Shown here: positions 14,807-22,837 of the stretch, piece by piece | Position numbering within the stretch: position 1 is the first letter of the stretch | How the letters are laid out: each line of letters starts with the position of its first letter | NCBI GenBank assembly: GCA_900553885.1 | Contig: USFD01000023.1 | Span: 1-39,245 of the forward strand | Length of the DNA: 39,245 bases | DNA from: an uncultured Ruminococcus sp. | Lineage (GTDB): Bacteria > Bacillota > Clostridia > Lachnospirales > Lachnospiraceae | Direction of reading: 5' to 3' | Made by a program: the position numbers and the translations under genes | Notes under the pieces: generated by a model | Seen by the model: the letters and a program-made list of their open reading frames with translations, nothing else | What the model was told of the DNA's origin: nothing | The model's database searches: none

Positions 14807-15139
14807 CCGCCATACTCCCTGCAGAATAAATGCGGATATTATCAGCACCGCAAGCACCCGAACGGCCATACTGATAATCTCGGTCAGATAAGAGGACTGT
14901 CTGGTTTTTTTCATTCCCCTGATAAAAGGGATATCATATCCCAGTGTAAATGCTGTGTTTATAATAATTTCAATAATAAAGAGCAGAATCAGATTATTTC
15001 TGCTCCCATAGGAGACTCCCAGGCCAATATGCGTAATAACAGATTCCGGAATATTATTCCAGTTTGCAAAAAAAAGAATGCCGGTCACTGCAATCATTGC
15101 CCATGTAATATAATTTATAATTTTTTTGATTCTATCCAT
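14801..15139 (-). CDS. Small membrane protein (DUF1648-like)
   Basis: The 112-residue protein has three hydrophobic segments. The loop WNNIPESVITHIGLGVSYGS resembles the DUF1648 family motif with the conserved His (IPxxxxTHF), found in SdpI-type immunity-like membrane proteins. The ATG at 15139 has GAGG 6 nt upstream. The last codons (FILQGVWRQ) run into the VOC fragment, so the original C-terminus may have been cut. The family assignment is tentative. Confidence 0.6.
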   Translation of the reverse strand: MDRIKKIINYITWAMIAVTGILFFANWNNIPESVITHIGLGVSYGSRNNLILLFIIEIIINTAFTLGYDIPFIRGMKKTRQSSYLTEIISMAVRVLAVLIISAFILQGVWRQ

Positions 15140-15173
15140 CACTTTCCTCGCACAACAGCAACAACACAAATTC

Positions 15174-15707
15174 TCAATCTTCCAGTTTCTTCACTATATC
15201 TTCCAGGCATTCCGTATCTACAAAACTGACTTTTTGTCCGTACGTCTCAATCATCGCCCGGGTATCCGCATCCTGCTCACCAACCGGCTGTTTTTTCACC
15301 TGTTCATAGAGCAGTTTCATCATCATCCTGTGTCTGAAACTCAGCTTTTCATAATCAATCCCGCCCCTCAAATGATAAAATTCCGTTTTATCAGCAAGGG
15401 GCTTCGGAATCTGTCTGAGCGCGGACGTCCTGATATTCTGTACATTCTTTTCATCAGCCGGATCGGCAAGTCCTACGGTTATTACAACAAATTTTTTACA
15501 CTGATCCGCCGGGATCTTCTTCGCTGTTCTGGCCATGCCCATAACACCGCCTGCGTAAAGTCCTCCCACATAGATAATCCTTTCATATCCGACCGGTTCT
15601 TTCACCTTATCGTACGGCAATACCTCAGATTTCAGTCTCTCTGCCAGCGCCTCTGCATATACTTTTGCCGTTCCATAGCAGCTTCCGTATATAATAATTG
15701 TTTCCAT
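15174..15707 (-). CDS. Flavodoxin domain protein
   Basis: The 177-residue protein has a flavodoxin fold. METIIIYGSCYGTAKVYAEA is the phosphate-binding loop region for FMN, IIYVGGLYAGGVMGMA the second loop, and FVVITVGLADPAD the third. It resembles Clostridial flavodoxin-like or protoporphyrinogen-oxidase-like (HemG) proteins. It is probably an electron carrier. A second member lies 900 bases upstream at 16607; the two flank an exported protein. ATG at 15707 with GGGGAG site. Confidence 0.8.
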   Translation of the reverse strand: METIIIYGSCYGTAKVYAEALAERLKSEVLPYDKVKEPVGYERIIYVGGLYAGGVMGMARTAKKIPADQCKKFVVITVGLADPADEKNVQNIRTSALRQIPKPLADKTEFYHLRGGIDYEKLSFRHRMMMKLLYEQVKKQPVGEQDADTRAMIETYGQKVSFVDTECLEDIVKKLED

Positions 15708-15776
15708 ATGTTTTTCTCCCCGGATTTTATACTCAGCTCATTGTCTGTAATTGTTCTCTTTGCTGGGGCAGAATAT

Positions 15777-16601
15777 TTATTCCGCCGGCACCCGGAATCC
15801 ATAATCCACAGTACCGTTTTCCCATTGTCCCTGCACCAGATATACGCATCCCGGCTGTGCCGTGAATTCCGGATTTCCGTTCTCATTTTCCTGCACTTCC
15901 ACAGGTGTGCCCTCCGGGATCTGCTCCGTGCTGTCCCGATATTGCCCCAGAAGGGAATCGTTCCATGAAAACAGCTGGACGCTCTCCGGTTTTTCATCGA
16001 ACTGCAGTTCCATTTTCAGCGGTTCTGACAGCTTCGTGACCTCTGTCGGCTCAGTCTGCAGAATATGGGGTGCGTCTGTAGTAATCGTTCTGCTTTCTCC
16101 ATTCTCCTCGTAAGTCCATGTACAGCTTAAAGCTTCCGGGATCATTACCGCCGCAGACACCAGTTCATCTGAATAGCATACATTCAGATAAGGGAGCCGG
16201 GAGGGATCTTTTTCTATAAAGAGCTCATCAAGATAATGCCCGTATTCCTGTATATACGTCTGGTTTGCCTGTTCTGTTCTTTCAATCTTTGTGATGCCGT
16301 GATACTGGGCGGGATACGACTCCGCCATGATCCCGTTTCCGTAGATATTCACTACATCTCCGCTGTTCAGATCCTGCTCTGTGATCTCTCCACCGGCTTC
16401 ATCATACAGTTCTCCCTCTGGTATCGTTCCGGTAAACGGATACTCAGCTGTCAGATTGACGAAAATGCCGTCCCCGTCTTCTTTTTCTAAATAGACTGCT
16501 TTCAGAGGATACCCGTTCCGGATTGCGGCTGCCGCTATCATAATAATCAGAATCAGCAGCACAGCACCGACAGCTGCCGCAATTTTTCTGTTTTTTCTCA
16601 T
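15777..16601 (-). CDS. Exported, membrane-anchored hypothetical protein
   Basis: The 274-residue protein has a basic N-terminus (MRKNRK), a hydrophobic segment at about residues 7-27 that acts as signal or anchor, and an acidic beta-rich extracellular part with repeated Gly/Asp/Glu and Pro-Thr segments. I do not recognise the family. It starts 5 bases after the stop of the flavodoxin at 16607, so it lies in the same operon (lipoprotein, flavodoxin, this gene, then flavodoxin). Confidence 0.6.
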   Translation of the reverse strand: MRKNRKIAAAVGAVLLILIIMIAAAAIRNGYPLKAVYLEKEDGDGIFVNLTAEYPFTGTIPEGELYDEAGGEITEQDLNSGDVVNIYGNGIMAESYPAQYHGITKIERTEQANQTYIQEYGHYLDELFIEKDPSRLPYLNVCYSDELVSAAVMIPEALSCTWTYEENGESRTITTDAPHILQTEPTEVTKLSEPLKMELQFDEKPESVQLFSWNDSLLGQYRDSTEQIPEGTPVEVQENENGNPEFTAQPGCVYLVQGQWENGTVDYGFRVPAE

Positions 16602-16606
16602 CTTTC

Positions 16607-17137
16607 CTATTCCTGTTTTATATAATTAATCAGCGACTCCAGATACTTTCTGTCTGTCCAGTCGCATTTCTGTCCGACCGCGCACATGAGTGCCTTCATC
16701 CAGGGCTCATATGTGGACGGATCCTTTTTCCCGACTGCCTTCTGAAGCATCCGGCACATAGTACGGTCTGTAAATGTCATGCCCTCTTCATCCCAGGCTC
16801 CCCGCCCGTAAAACATGGGAATCTCTTTTAAGTCCTCTTTCAGATTGTGCTCTTTGATCTCTCCCAGCGCCTTTTCATCATACGGAGAAGCGCCTACGCA
16901 GAACACTGCCGTCCGTTTTCCGGCAAGCATGTTTTTATTCTTCCTGAGATAAGATACCCCGGCGATTCCCGACGCATAGACCGCGCCGCACATCACCACT
17001 GTATCATAACCGTTTATTGTGTCTGCTTTTGCCTTTTTTACTTCCATTACTTCAAAACCAGTCGCCTCTTTGAGCCACTGCGCATATTTTTTTGTACTTC
17101 CGTATTTTGACTGATAAAGAATAATACCTTTGCTCAT
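16607..17137 (-). CDS. Flavodoxin domain protein
   Basis: The 176-residue protein begins MSKGIILYQSKYGSTKKYAQ, a clear FMN phosphate-binding loop (S-K-Y-G-S-T), then VVMCGAVYASGIAGVSYLRK and TAVFCVGASPYDEKAL. It resembles flavodoxin-like proteins used for electron transfer. Three Cys in the C-terminal half (MCRML, LMCAV, KCDW) are unusual for the fold but have no assigned role. The ATG at 17137 has GGAG 9 nt upstream. Confidence 0.82.
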   Translation of the reverse strand: MSKGIILYQSKYGSTKKYAQWLKEATGFEVMEVKKAKADTINGYDTVVMCGAVYASGIAGVSYLRKNKNMLAGKRTAVFCVGASPYDEKALGEIKEHNLKEDLKEIPMFYGRGAWDEEGMTFTDRTMCRMLQKAVGKKDPSTYEPWMKALMCAVGQKCDWTDRKYLESLINYIKQE

Positions 17138-17141
17138 ATTT

Positions 17142-17618
17142 TTAATCTCCAAACGGCTCCACTTCTCCTGCGTCCGCCGTGAATTCATACTCCAGTGACG
17201 TGTTCTCAGCTCCTACAAGCCGTATCCGGTTTTCTCCCTCTTCTGCTTTAATTGATTCGGATACGGACTGTTCATTTTCCTCTCCGGCAATACACTCCGC
17301 AACAGTGGTTACTGTTCCGTCCGGATCAACATAGACCAGTTTTGCCTTTCCGGATGTGACTGTCAGATTACAGGAAATATTAACTTCTGCCGGCTCATCT
17401 GTATCGAATCTCCATATTGTGTCCATTCCCTCCAGTTTTTCTGCCGAACCGCTCACCGTATTATCTGACATGGAACTGCTGTAATTAATCAGATTATAAC
17501 TGTTGGATTTTCCGGCCAGCGCCCTTTCGTTATCATATACTCTCGCCCCTGTATTCAGTGCACATCCTGAAATCAGTACGGCCGCTGCTCCTGCTGCCGC
17601 TGCCCGCATTTTCTTCAT
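17142..17618 (-). CDS. Predicted lipoprotein of unknown function
   Basis: The 158-residue protein has a signal with lipobox LISGC (Cys19) and an Ala-rich hydrophobic core. The mature part is acidic with beta-type segments (AEVNISCNLTVTSGKAKLVY, RIRLVGAENTSLEYEF) like small exported beta-sandwich proteins. It should be anchored outside the cell. It is the first gene of a run with the two flavodoxins and the exported protein. GGGAGG lies upstream of the ATG at 17618. Confidence 0.75.
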   Translation of the reverse strand: MKKMRAAAAGAAAVLISGCALNTGARVYDNERALAGKSNSYNLINYSSSMSDNTVSGSAEKLEGMDTIWRFDTDEPAEVNISCNLTVTSGKAKLVYVDPDGTVTTVAECIAGEENEQSVSESIKAEEGENRIRLVGAENTSLEYEFTADAGEVEPFGD

Positions 17619-17663
17619 ACCCTGTACCTCCCATCTCCGTCTCTGGGTTCATTATAATATAAA

Positions 17664-17699
17664 AGAGAGCATAAAAGTATATTTTCTTCCATGCTCTCT
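17664..17699. terminator. Hairpin between the ABC operon and the lipoprotein gene
   Basis: AGAGAGCAT (17664-17672) and ATGCTCTCT (17691-17699) pair perfectly around an 18-base loop. The sequence of stem and loop (ending TTTTCTTCC) is related to the hairpin at 22216-22257 at the other end of the ABC-TetR block. It probably ends the ABC transcript. Confidence 0.6.
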
Positions 17700-17762
17700 G
17701 CAATCTAACTTATTTTTTACAAAACGGTTTCCGCCCTTACGGCTTTTTCCTCCGCCAGCCGG

Positions 17763-19484
17763 TCATTCGGAGGGATTCATCTGCAGTTTTACCATATGGG
17801 GATAGATCTTTCCCGTACTCATCAGCTCCTCCGGCGCCCCCTGTTCCGCGACAGTGCCTTCCGAGAGAACCACCACCTTATCTGCTCCGCTTACCGTACG
17901 CATGCGATGGGCGATAACAAGCACGGTTTTATCCTTTATCAGCCTTGACAGCGCAGTCTGTATCAGTGTTTCATTTTCCACGTCAAGACTCGCAGTTGCT
18001 TCATCCAGCAGGATAATCGGCGCGTTTTTAAGGAAGGCGCGGGCAATGGAAATCCGCTGTCTCTCCCCGCCTGAAAGTTCGCATCCGTTTTCTCCGATCA
18101 TGCTGTTATACCCTTCCGGCAGCTTTGCGGCGAACTCTTCGCAGTTTGCCAGTTTTGCGGCCGCGATCACTTCCTCATCTGTAGCGTCCTTTCTTCCGAT
18201 CCGGATATTTTCCATAATTGTGTTATTAAACAATGTTACATCCTGAAAAACAATGGAGTACAGTGACAGCAGTGTCTCGGGATCAATTTTTGATATATCC
18301 ATGCCGCCTACTGTGATTTTCCCTTTGCTGATATCCCAGAATCTTGCGGCAAGCCGTGATACCGTTGTTTTTCCGCCGCCGGACGGTCCTACCAGGGCGG
18401 TAACTTCTCCCTGCCGGGCTGTAAAGGACACATCTTTCAGAACGGTTTCTCCGGTATTGTAAGCGAATCCCACGTGATCGAATACAATGTCATACCCCTG
18501 ATTAGTCAGCGTACTGCTGCCGGTCTGAACCGGATGATCCAGAATTTCATTCATACGGTTTATATTTGTCCGGGTGGAAATCACGGCCGCCAGATTCTGC
18601 AGGGCTCCCTCAAGAGGAGCGTACAGCCTTGACGCTGCCAGCAGAAACATGAAGAACAGCGGAACATCAATTTCTCCCCGGATCAGCAGCACAGAACCTG
18701 TAAGCGCCACTGTTGCTATCCCGAATTTTAAAATCAATGTAGATGAAACAACAAACAGCGCTGTCCCGAGTTCTGTTATAATATGTCTTTTTTCCACATT
18801 GTCTATTTTTTTATCCAGGCCTTTCAGATAGCCGGCTTCCGCATTATTTGCCTTCAGATCCTGCAGACTTTCAATGCACTCCTGTACGCCGTCCTCCAAC
18901 GCTATATTTGCCGCCGAAGCTTTGCGGTTAAAATACTCCTGGATCCGTGCGGAAAACAGTGTGATCATAAATGCCACCGGCAGCACCCACACTGCCGCCA
19001 GGGCCATGCGCCAGTCATAGGCAAACAGACACACCGCGATCAGGGTAGTGGAAATAATGGAACCTGCCAGCGCGGGCACGTAATGAGAAAATGCCGTTTC
19101 AAGCGTAGCGCAGTCGCCCATAATCGAGCTGGTCAGGTCTGCCAGATCTTTTTTGCCGAAAAAGGACAGGGGGATTTTCCGCAACTGCTCGGCAAGAGAG
19201 ATCCGTCTGACTCCGCTTTCCACATAAGTAGCCAGATATGTCGCGTTATACTGAAACCAGGTTACAATAAATATAAGGATAAGGCAGCCGGCCGCGCCTG
19301 CGCCGTACAGGCCGATCCGTTTTCCGTCCACCGCCCCGTTCATCATGTCAATGACAAAGAAATACAGAAGCCCTACGGGAATCATAAGGGCTATGTCCTG
19401 TGCAACGCATGCAAGGCATCCCTTAATCAGATCGATGGCTCCCTGCCTTGATAATGCAAACCGTCTTTGCAGCATCCTGATCAT
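17763..19484 (-). CDS. ABC exporter half-transporter (ATPase and permease)
   Basis: The 573-residue protein has six membrane helices in residues about 20-310 and an ATPase domain after about 335. Visible are Walker A (GPSGGGKTT), the Q-loop (SIVFQDVTLFN), the signature LSGGERQR, Walker B (IILLDEATASLD) and the H-loop (IAHR). It should form a heterodimer with the ABC protein encoded directly upstream, since the genes overlap by ATGA. The family resembles type IV exporters of the multidrug or siderophore type; the substrate is unknown. GGAGG precedes the ATG at 19484. Confidence 0.88.
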   Translation of the reverse strand: MIRMLQRRFALSRQGAIDLIKGCLACVAQDIALMIPVGLLYFFVIDMMNGAVDGKRIGLYGAGAAGCLILIFIVTWFQYNATYLATYVESGVRRISLAEQLRKIPLSFFGKKDLADLTSSIMGDCATLETAFSHYVPALAGSIISTTLIAVCLFAYDWRMALAAVWVLPVAFMITLFSARIQEYFNRKASAANIALEDGVQECIESLQDLKANNAEAGYLKGLDKKIDNVEKRHIITELGTALFVVSSTLILKFGIATVALTGSVLLIRGEIDVPLFFMFLLAASRLYAPLEGALQNLAAVISTRTNINRMNEILDHPVQTGSSTLTNQGYDIVFDHVGFAYNTGETVLKDVSFTARQGEVTALVGPSGGGKTTVSRLAARFWDISKGKITVGGMDISKIDPETLLSLYSIVFQDVTLFNNTIMENIRIGRKDATDEEVIAAAKLANCEEFAAKLPEGYNSMIGENGCELSGGERQRISIARAFLKNAPIILLDEATASLDVENETLIQTALSRLIKDKTVLVIAHRMRTVSGADKVVVLSEGTVAEQGAPEELMSTGKIYPHMVKLQMNPSE

Positions 19485-21286
19485 GCTCTTACCTCCTTTT
19501 CAATCTTCCATTCCGCAGCTTCGGAATAATTCTTCCACATACGCGTAAAGATACCGTTTTTCCGGATCAGTCCGTCGTAGTCGCCCCTTTCTGCAATCTC
19601 TCCGTCCTGGAGCACATAGATACAGTCCGCATCCGTAATCGATGACAGCCGGTGGGCAATCATAATAACCGTTTTGCCTCTGGAAAGCTCCGCCAGAGCC
19701 TTTCCTACCCGCACCTCATTGTCCGGATCGGCAAATGCCGTGGCCTCATCAAGAATCAGAATAGGCGCGTTTTTCAGAACTGCACGGGCAATGGTAATCC
19801 GCTGCTGCTCGCCGCCGGACAGGTATACCCCTTTCGCGCCGATTACCGTATCGATTCCGTCAGGCAGTTTTTCAATGATATCCATGCACTGGGCTGCCTT
19901 CAGCGCACGGACGACCTCCCCGCGCGTAGCTCCGGGCCTGGCCATGCGCACATTTTCCAGCACAGATGCTTTGATCAGACGGCTTTCCTGGAAAACAAAC
20001 GACACCTTATCCATCAGTGTTTCTTTCGGAATATTCCGTATATCCGTATTTCCGATTAATATTCTTCCTTTCTGAGGATCAAAAAATCTTGTAATCATCT
20101 TCGCAAGGGTGGTTTTTCCTCCGCCGGACGGCCCCACCAGCGCGGCCTTCTGTCCCGGCGCAATGGACAGCGACACATCATTGAGGGCGTTTTTCCTGCC
20201 TTCGCCTCCCGCGCCGCTCTTTCTGTCCTCTTCATAACTGTAGCTGACATGTTCAAATACAATGGAATTATCAGACGGGACACACTTCTCTGTGCTCTGT
20301 GGCAGAGGCGTTTCATTCATCACTTCATCAATCCTGCTCAGAGCGTCATTTACAATCATTGCGTCCTCGCTCATAAACATGATTTTTGTAAGTGTGGTGC
20401 CGATTACCGGAGTGATCACGATATAGAAGATAAGGTTTAAAAGCAGTTCGTCCGTCACGCCGCCTCTGGAAAAAATAATTCCTCCGGCAATGAGAAACGC
20501 GAACGCGCCGTTAACCGCCGTTGTGTAGAACATCATGGGCAGCCGCAGGGCTTTCGTATATTCGATCACCCACTTTTCATAATTATCGATGGATGCTTTG
20601 AAACGTTTGAATGAAAAGATCGTCTGGCCGAATGTTTTTACAACCGGCACGCCCCTTACATATTCCACCGCTTCGTTTGACATATCCGCAAGAGCATTCT
20701 GGTACTCTTCCATTTTCTGTTCCATACTCTTTCCGGTCATTTTCATCATAATCAGAAAGCCCAGTACAACAGGGACCAGACTCAGAATCCCCAGACGCCA
20801 GTCAAAAACCAGCAGCAGCACGAGCAGTCCTATGGGCGTGGCAATGGCTCCCGCCTTATCAGGCAGCCTGTGGGCAAGATAATTTTCCGCCGCGCTGCCG
20901 GACGTATTTACTATCCTGCGCAGTCTGCCGCTTCCGTACTTTTCTGCCGTTCCAAGGGGCAGCTTTGTAATATGGCGCATCAGATCTTTGCGGATATTGG
21001 ACGCAATCCGGAATGCGCTTAAATGAGAACACATCAGAGCCGCAATATAAACAACAACCGAGAGTACCGCAAACAATACCGCCATCCAGCCGTAGCCTGT
21101 GATGCTTTCCGCCTGTGAGAAATCCGGAGCCGCCTCCAGCACATCGTGAATAATCCGCCATATATACCAGAACGGCACCAGGGCAAGCAGGGCGCTCGCC
21201 ACAGACAGAATCCAGGAAAGATAGGTAAGAATTTTATGCTTTCCTGCGTATCCCAGCAGACGGGATAAATTAGACTGTTTCTTCAT
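19481..21286 (-). CDS. ABC exporter half-transporter (ATPase and permease)
   Basis: The 601-residue protein has six membrane helices in the first 300 residues and an ATPase domain with Walker A (GPSGGGKTT), signature LSGGEQQR, Walker B (ILILDEATAFADPD) and H-loop (IAHR). The Walker B end has A-F-A-D where typical exporters have A-S-L-D, as seen in YbtP/IrtA-like proteins. The segment LRRIVNTSGSAAENYLAHRL also recalls that group. ATG at 21286 has AGGAGG 9 nt upstream. It is probably controlled by the TetR regulator upstream. Confidence 0.88.
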   Translation of the reverse strand: MKKQSNLSRLLGYAGKHKILTYLSWILSVASALLALVPFWYIWRIIHDVLEAAPDFSQAESITGYGWMAVLFAVLSVVVYIAALMCSHLSAFRIASNIRKDLMRHITKLPLGTAEKYGSGRLRRIVNTSGSAAENYLAHRLPDKAGAIATPIGLLVLLLVFDWRLGILSLVPVVLGFLIMMKMTGKSMEQKMEEYQNALADMSNEAVEYVRGVPVVKTFGQTIFSFKRFKASIDNYEKWVIEYTKALRLPMMFYTTAVNGAFAFLIAGGIIFSRGGVTDELLLNLIFYIVITPVIGTTLTKIMFMSEDAMIVNDALSRIDEVMNETPLPQSTEKCVPSDNSIVFEHVSYSYEEDRKSGAGGEGRKNALNDVSLSIAPGQKAALVGPSGGGKTTLAKMITRFFDPQKGRILIGNTDIRNIPKETLMDKVSFVFQESRLIKASVLENVRMARPGATRGEVVRALKAAQCMDIIEKLPDGIDTVIGAKGVYLSGGEQQRITIARAVLKNAPILILDEATAFADPDNEVRVGKALAELSRGKTVIMIAHRLSSITDADCIYVLQDGEIAERGDYDGLIRKNGIFTRMWKNYSEAAEWKIEKEVRA

Positions 21287-21312
21287 GTAGTAAAACCTCC
21301 TTGAATTTTTAT

Positions 21313-21378
21313 GATATGAGGCTTGTATTCACCCTCTCATATCCCTTTTGATTAGTTTCCGTGACCTTCGATTAGTTT
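21313..21378 (-). promoter_or_regulatory. Leader with inverted and tandem repeats before the ABC operon
   Basis: On the plus strand GATATGAG (21313-21320) is the inverse of CTCATATC (21336-21343). GATTAGTTT occurs twice (21350-21358 and 21370-21378), exactly 20 bases apart, about two helical turns. No convincing -10/-35 pair is seen. The repeats could be sites for an activator or repressor. Confidence 0.4.
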
Positions 21379-21398
21379 TGACTACCTCTAAGTCAAAT

Positions 21399-21428
21399 AT
21401 ATATGGAAAGCCGATGCTTTCCATATAT
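21399..21428 (-). terminator. Hairpin after the TetR gene
   Basis: ATATATGGAAAG and CTTTCCATATAT form a perfect 12-bp stem with a 6-base loop (CCGATG). It lies 68 bases beyond the TetR stop and about 110 bases before the ABC start, with an A/T-rich end, so it may separate the regulator transcript from the exporter operon. Confidence 0.5.
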
Positions 21429-21495
21429 CTGAAAATAACTCTGTCTGATTTGTCCGAGCCGGAATATGCACCGGCCTGCTGAAAGTTCCCCCAGC

Positions 21496-22113
21496 CTACT
21501 GTCCCATAATCTTCATCCATCCGGCCGTGTAAAAAGCCCTCATTTCCTGCAGATAATACTCTGCCTCCGGAAGCGGCATCTCATGGATAATCAGTTCAAA
21601 AAATGTATTAAACATGCCGGTAATCAATATATGTTCCAGCCTTTCGTCAATATAAGGCGACGGTCTTCCAATTTTTTCGAGCACCGCCAGGTAATCATGG
21701 GTTGCCTGAGTCTCTATCTCCACCATTTCATCAATCATTCCTGAAAAGCGGGTTCCTTCTGAATGACAGAGAATAAGCTTGAATTCATTCAGATGTTCAT
21801 AGGCGTACAGAAGCATTTCATGCATACATCCGCCGGAAACAGAACTCAGATTATCCGGCTGTTCCTCCGGCGGCAGAGCGGCAAAATCATACTGGGCCTT
21901 ACGGAAACAATCCATAAAATAATCATACTGCTCCCCCGCCAGCGCCTCGAACAATTCCTCTTTGCTCTTATAGTATCCGTAAAATGCGCCGGTCGTAACG
22001 CCTGCTTTTTTTACAATATTGCGCAGGGAAGCAGACTGAAATCCCTTTTCAAGAAATTCCTGCATAGCTGCTGAAAGAATCCGTTCCAGTGTTGTCTTTT
22101 CTGTCTCGCTCAT
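21496..22113 (-). CDS. TetR/AcrR family transcriptional regulator
   Basis: The 205-residue protein has an N-terminal helix-turn-helix (residues about 8-55: ILSAAMQEFLEKGFQSASLR, NIVKKAGVTTGAFYGYYKSK) and a C-terminal ligand-binding region. The ATG at 22113 has GGAGG upstream; a longer reading to 22149 has no site. It precedes the two ABC genes on the same strand. A 28-bp palindrome directly upstream is a good operator for it, so it probably represses itself and perhaps the exporter. Confidence 0.88.
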   Translation of the reverse strand: MSETEKTTLERILSAAMQEFLEKGFQSASLRNIVKKAGVTTGAFYGYYKSKEELFEALAGEQYDYFMDCFRKAQYDFAALPPEEQPDNLSSVSGGCMHEMLLYAYEHLNEFKLILCHSEGTRFSGMIDEMVEIETQATHDYLAVLEKIGRPSPYIDERLEHILITGMFNTFFELIIHEMPLPEAEYYLQEMRAFYTAGWMKIMGQ

Positions 22114-22128
22114 CCGTCCGCCTCCGTT

Positions 22129-22156
22129 TATAACAGTGTTATATATCACTGTTATA
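22129..22156. promoter_or_regulatory. Palindromic operator of the TetR regulator
   Basis: TATAACAGTG (22129-22138) and CACTGTTATA (22147-22156) are perfect inverse copies with an A/T-rich 8-base spacer. It lies 16 bases before the TetR start, the classic place for autoregulation. Confidence 0.75.
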
Positions 22157-22215
22157 TTTTATGATGCATTCAGAAAAATGTCAATAAGCTTCCCCTGATA
22201 TTCTTTCTCATTAAC

Positions 22216-22257
22216 AAAGGAGAGCATAGAAGAAAACTTCCTTCCATGCTCTCCTTT
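22216..22257. terminator. Hairpin between the TetR gene and the selenium cluster
   Basis: AAAGGAGAGCAT (22216-22227) and ATGCTCTCCTTT (22246-22257) form a perfect 12-bp stem; inside is a second small stem GAAG-AAAA-CTTC. It lies after the DUF3343 gene and probably ends the selenium transcript. It is related to the hairpin at 17664-17699. Confidence 0.7.
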
Positions 22258-22306
22258 ATTTCCCCTGCAGAACCGGCCTTATCGTCCCGGGAATCTATCC
22301 TTCGTC

Positions 22307-22543
22307 TCAGAGCATGCACTCATGCACATCCTCCTGCTCGATGTTCCGTTCTTTCAGAACCTGCAGAATTCTGTCCCTGTCCTCCAGGGCCGTGCACCAG
22401 GCCATGCCGCAGCCGGCGGATATGCTCCTTGGCACCGGGATCAATCTGCCGGGCGCATTGTGTTCCCGGCAGGCTTTTTCCATCGCCATTGCATCCGCAG
22501 TTGTGTGAAATGTTACAACCAGTTTTTTCTCTTTTTTTCTCAT
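22307..22543 (-). CDS. DUF3343 family protein (putative Se/S carrier)
   Basis: The 78-residue protein has the DUF3343 pattern: KLVVTFHTTADAMAMEKACR, GRLIPVPRSISAGCGMAWCT. Cys45 and Cys50 are conserved and could carry sulfur or selenium. NCBI-style names call this a putative Se/S carrier-like protein. It follows the TusA-like gene by two bases and has no strong ribosome binding site, so it is probably translationally coupled. As the last gene of the selenium run it supports a role in Se handling, but no direct proof exists. Confidence 0.82.
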   Translation of the reverse strand: MRKKEKKLVVTFHTTADAMAMEKACREHNAPGRLIPVPRSISAGCGMAWCTALEDRDRILQVLKERNIEQEDVHECML

Positions 22544-22545
22544 TG

Positions 22546-22749
22546 CTATTCAATTACCACCGCAAAACCGTCCGGGATCTCTGTCGATGTATACTTCTTT
22601 CCCCGATCTTTTGCCAGTTTCTCCACGTTCATTTTCTGATGAGGCTCTGTCACAAGTACTCTAACCGGCCCCTTTGTATTTTTCAGCGCCTCGGCCGTCA
22701 GCATCAGAGGCTCCGGGCAGGACAGCCCTCTTGCATCTACTTCTTTCAT
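22546..22749 (-). CDS. TusA-like sulfur (selenium) carrier protein
   Basis: The 67-residue protein begins MKEVDARGLSCPEPLMLTAE with the CPEP motif (Cys11), the site of persulfide or perselenide transfer in TusA/SirA proteins. It lies between YedE and DUF3343, as often seen in selenium operons. It could take selenium from the desulfurase-like enzyme and hand it on. ATG at 22749 has AAGGA 7 nt upstream; the longer reading to 22791 has none. Confidence 0.85.
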   Translation of the reverse strand: MKEVDARGLSCPEPLMLTAEALKNTKGPVRVLVTEPHQKMNVEKLAKDRGKKYTSTEIPDGFAVVIE

Positions 22750-22811
22750 AATCCAGTCCTTCTTTCCGGCATGACTTAACAGTGAAGTCATGCTCTGTCT
22801 GTTTTTCGGTC

Positions 22812-22832
22812 ATCCGCCGGCAGCCGGCGGAT
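22812..22832. terminator. Strong GC hairpin between yedE and the TusA-like gene
   Basis: ATCCGCCGG and CCGGCGGAT form a perfect 9-bp stem with a 3-base loop (CAG), starting 6 bases after the YedE stop. It has no T-run in the operon direction (minus strand), so it may stabilise the upstream mRNA end or cause partial termination, giving less of the two carriers than of the transporter. Confidence 0.5.
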
Positions 22833-22837
22833 CGTTT

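Noticed and set aside
2800..17600. Integron-type cassette array
   Set aside because: Same-strand single genes recall cassettes, but no repeated attC-like site between genes and no integrase gene were seen.
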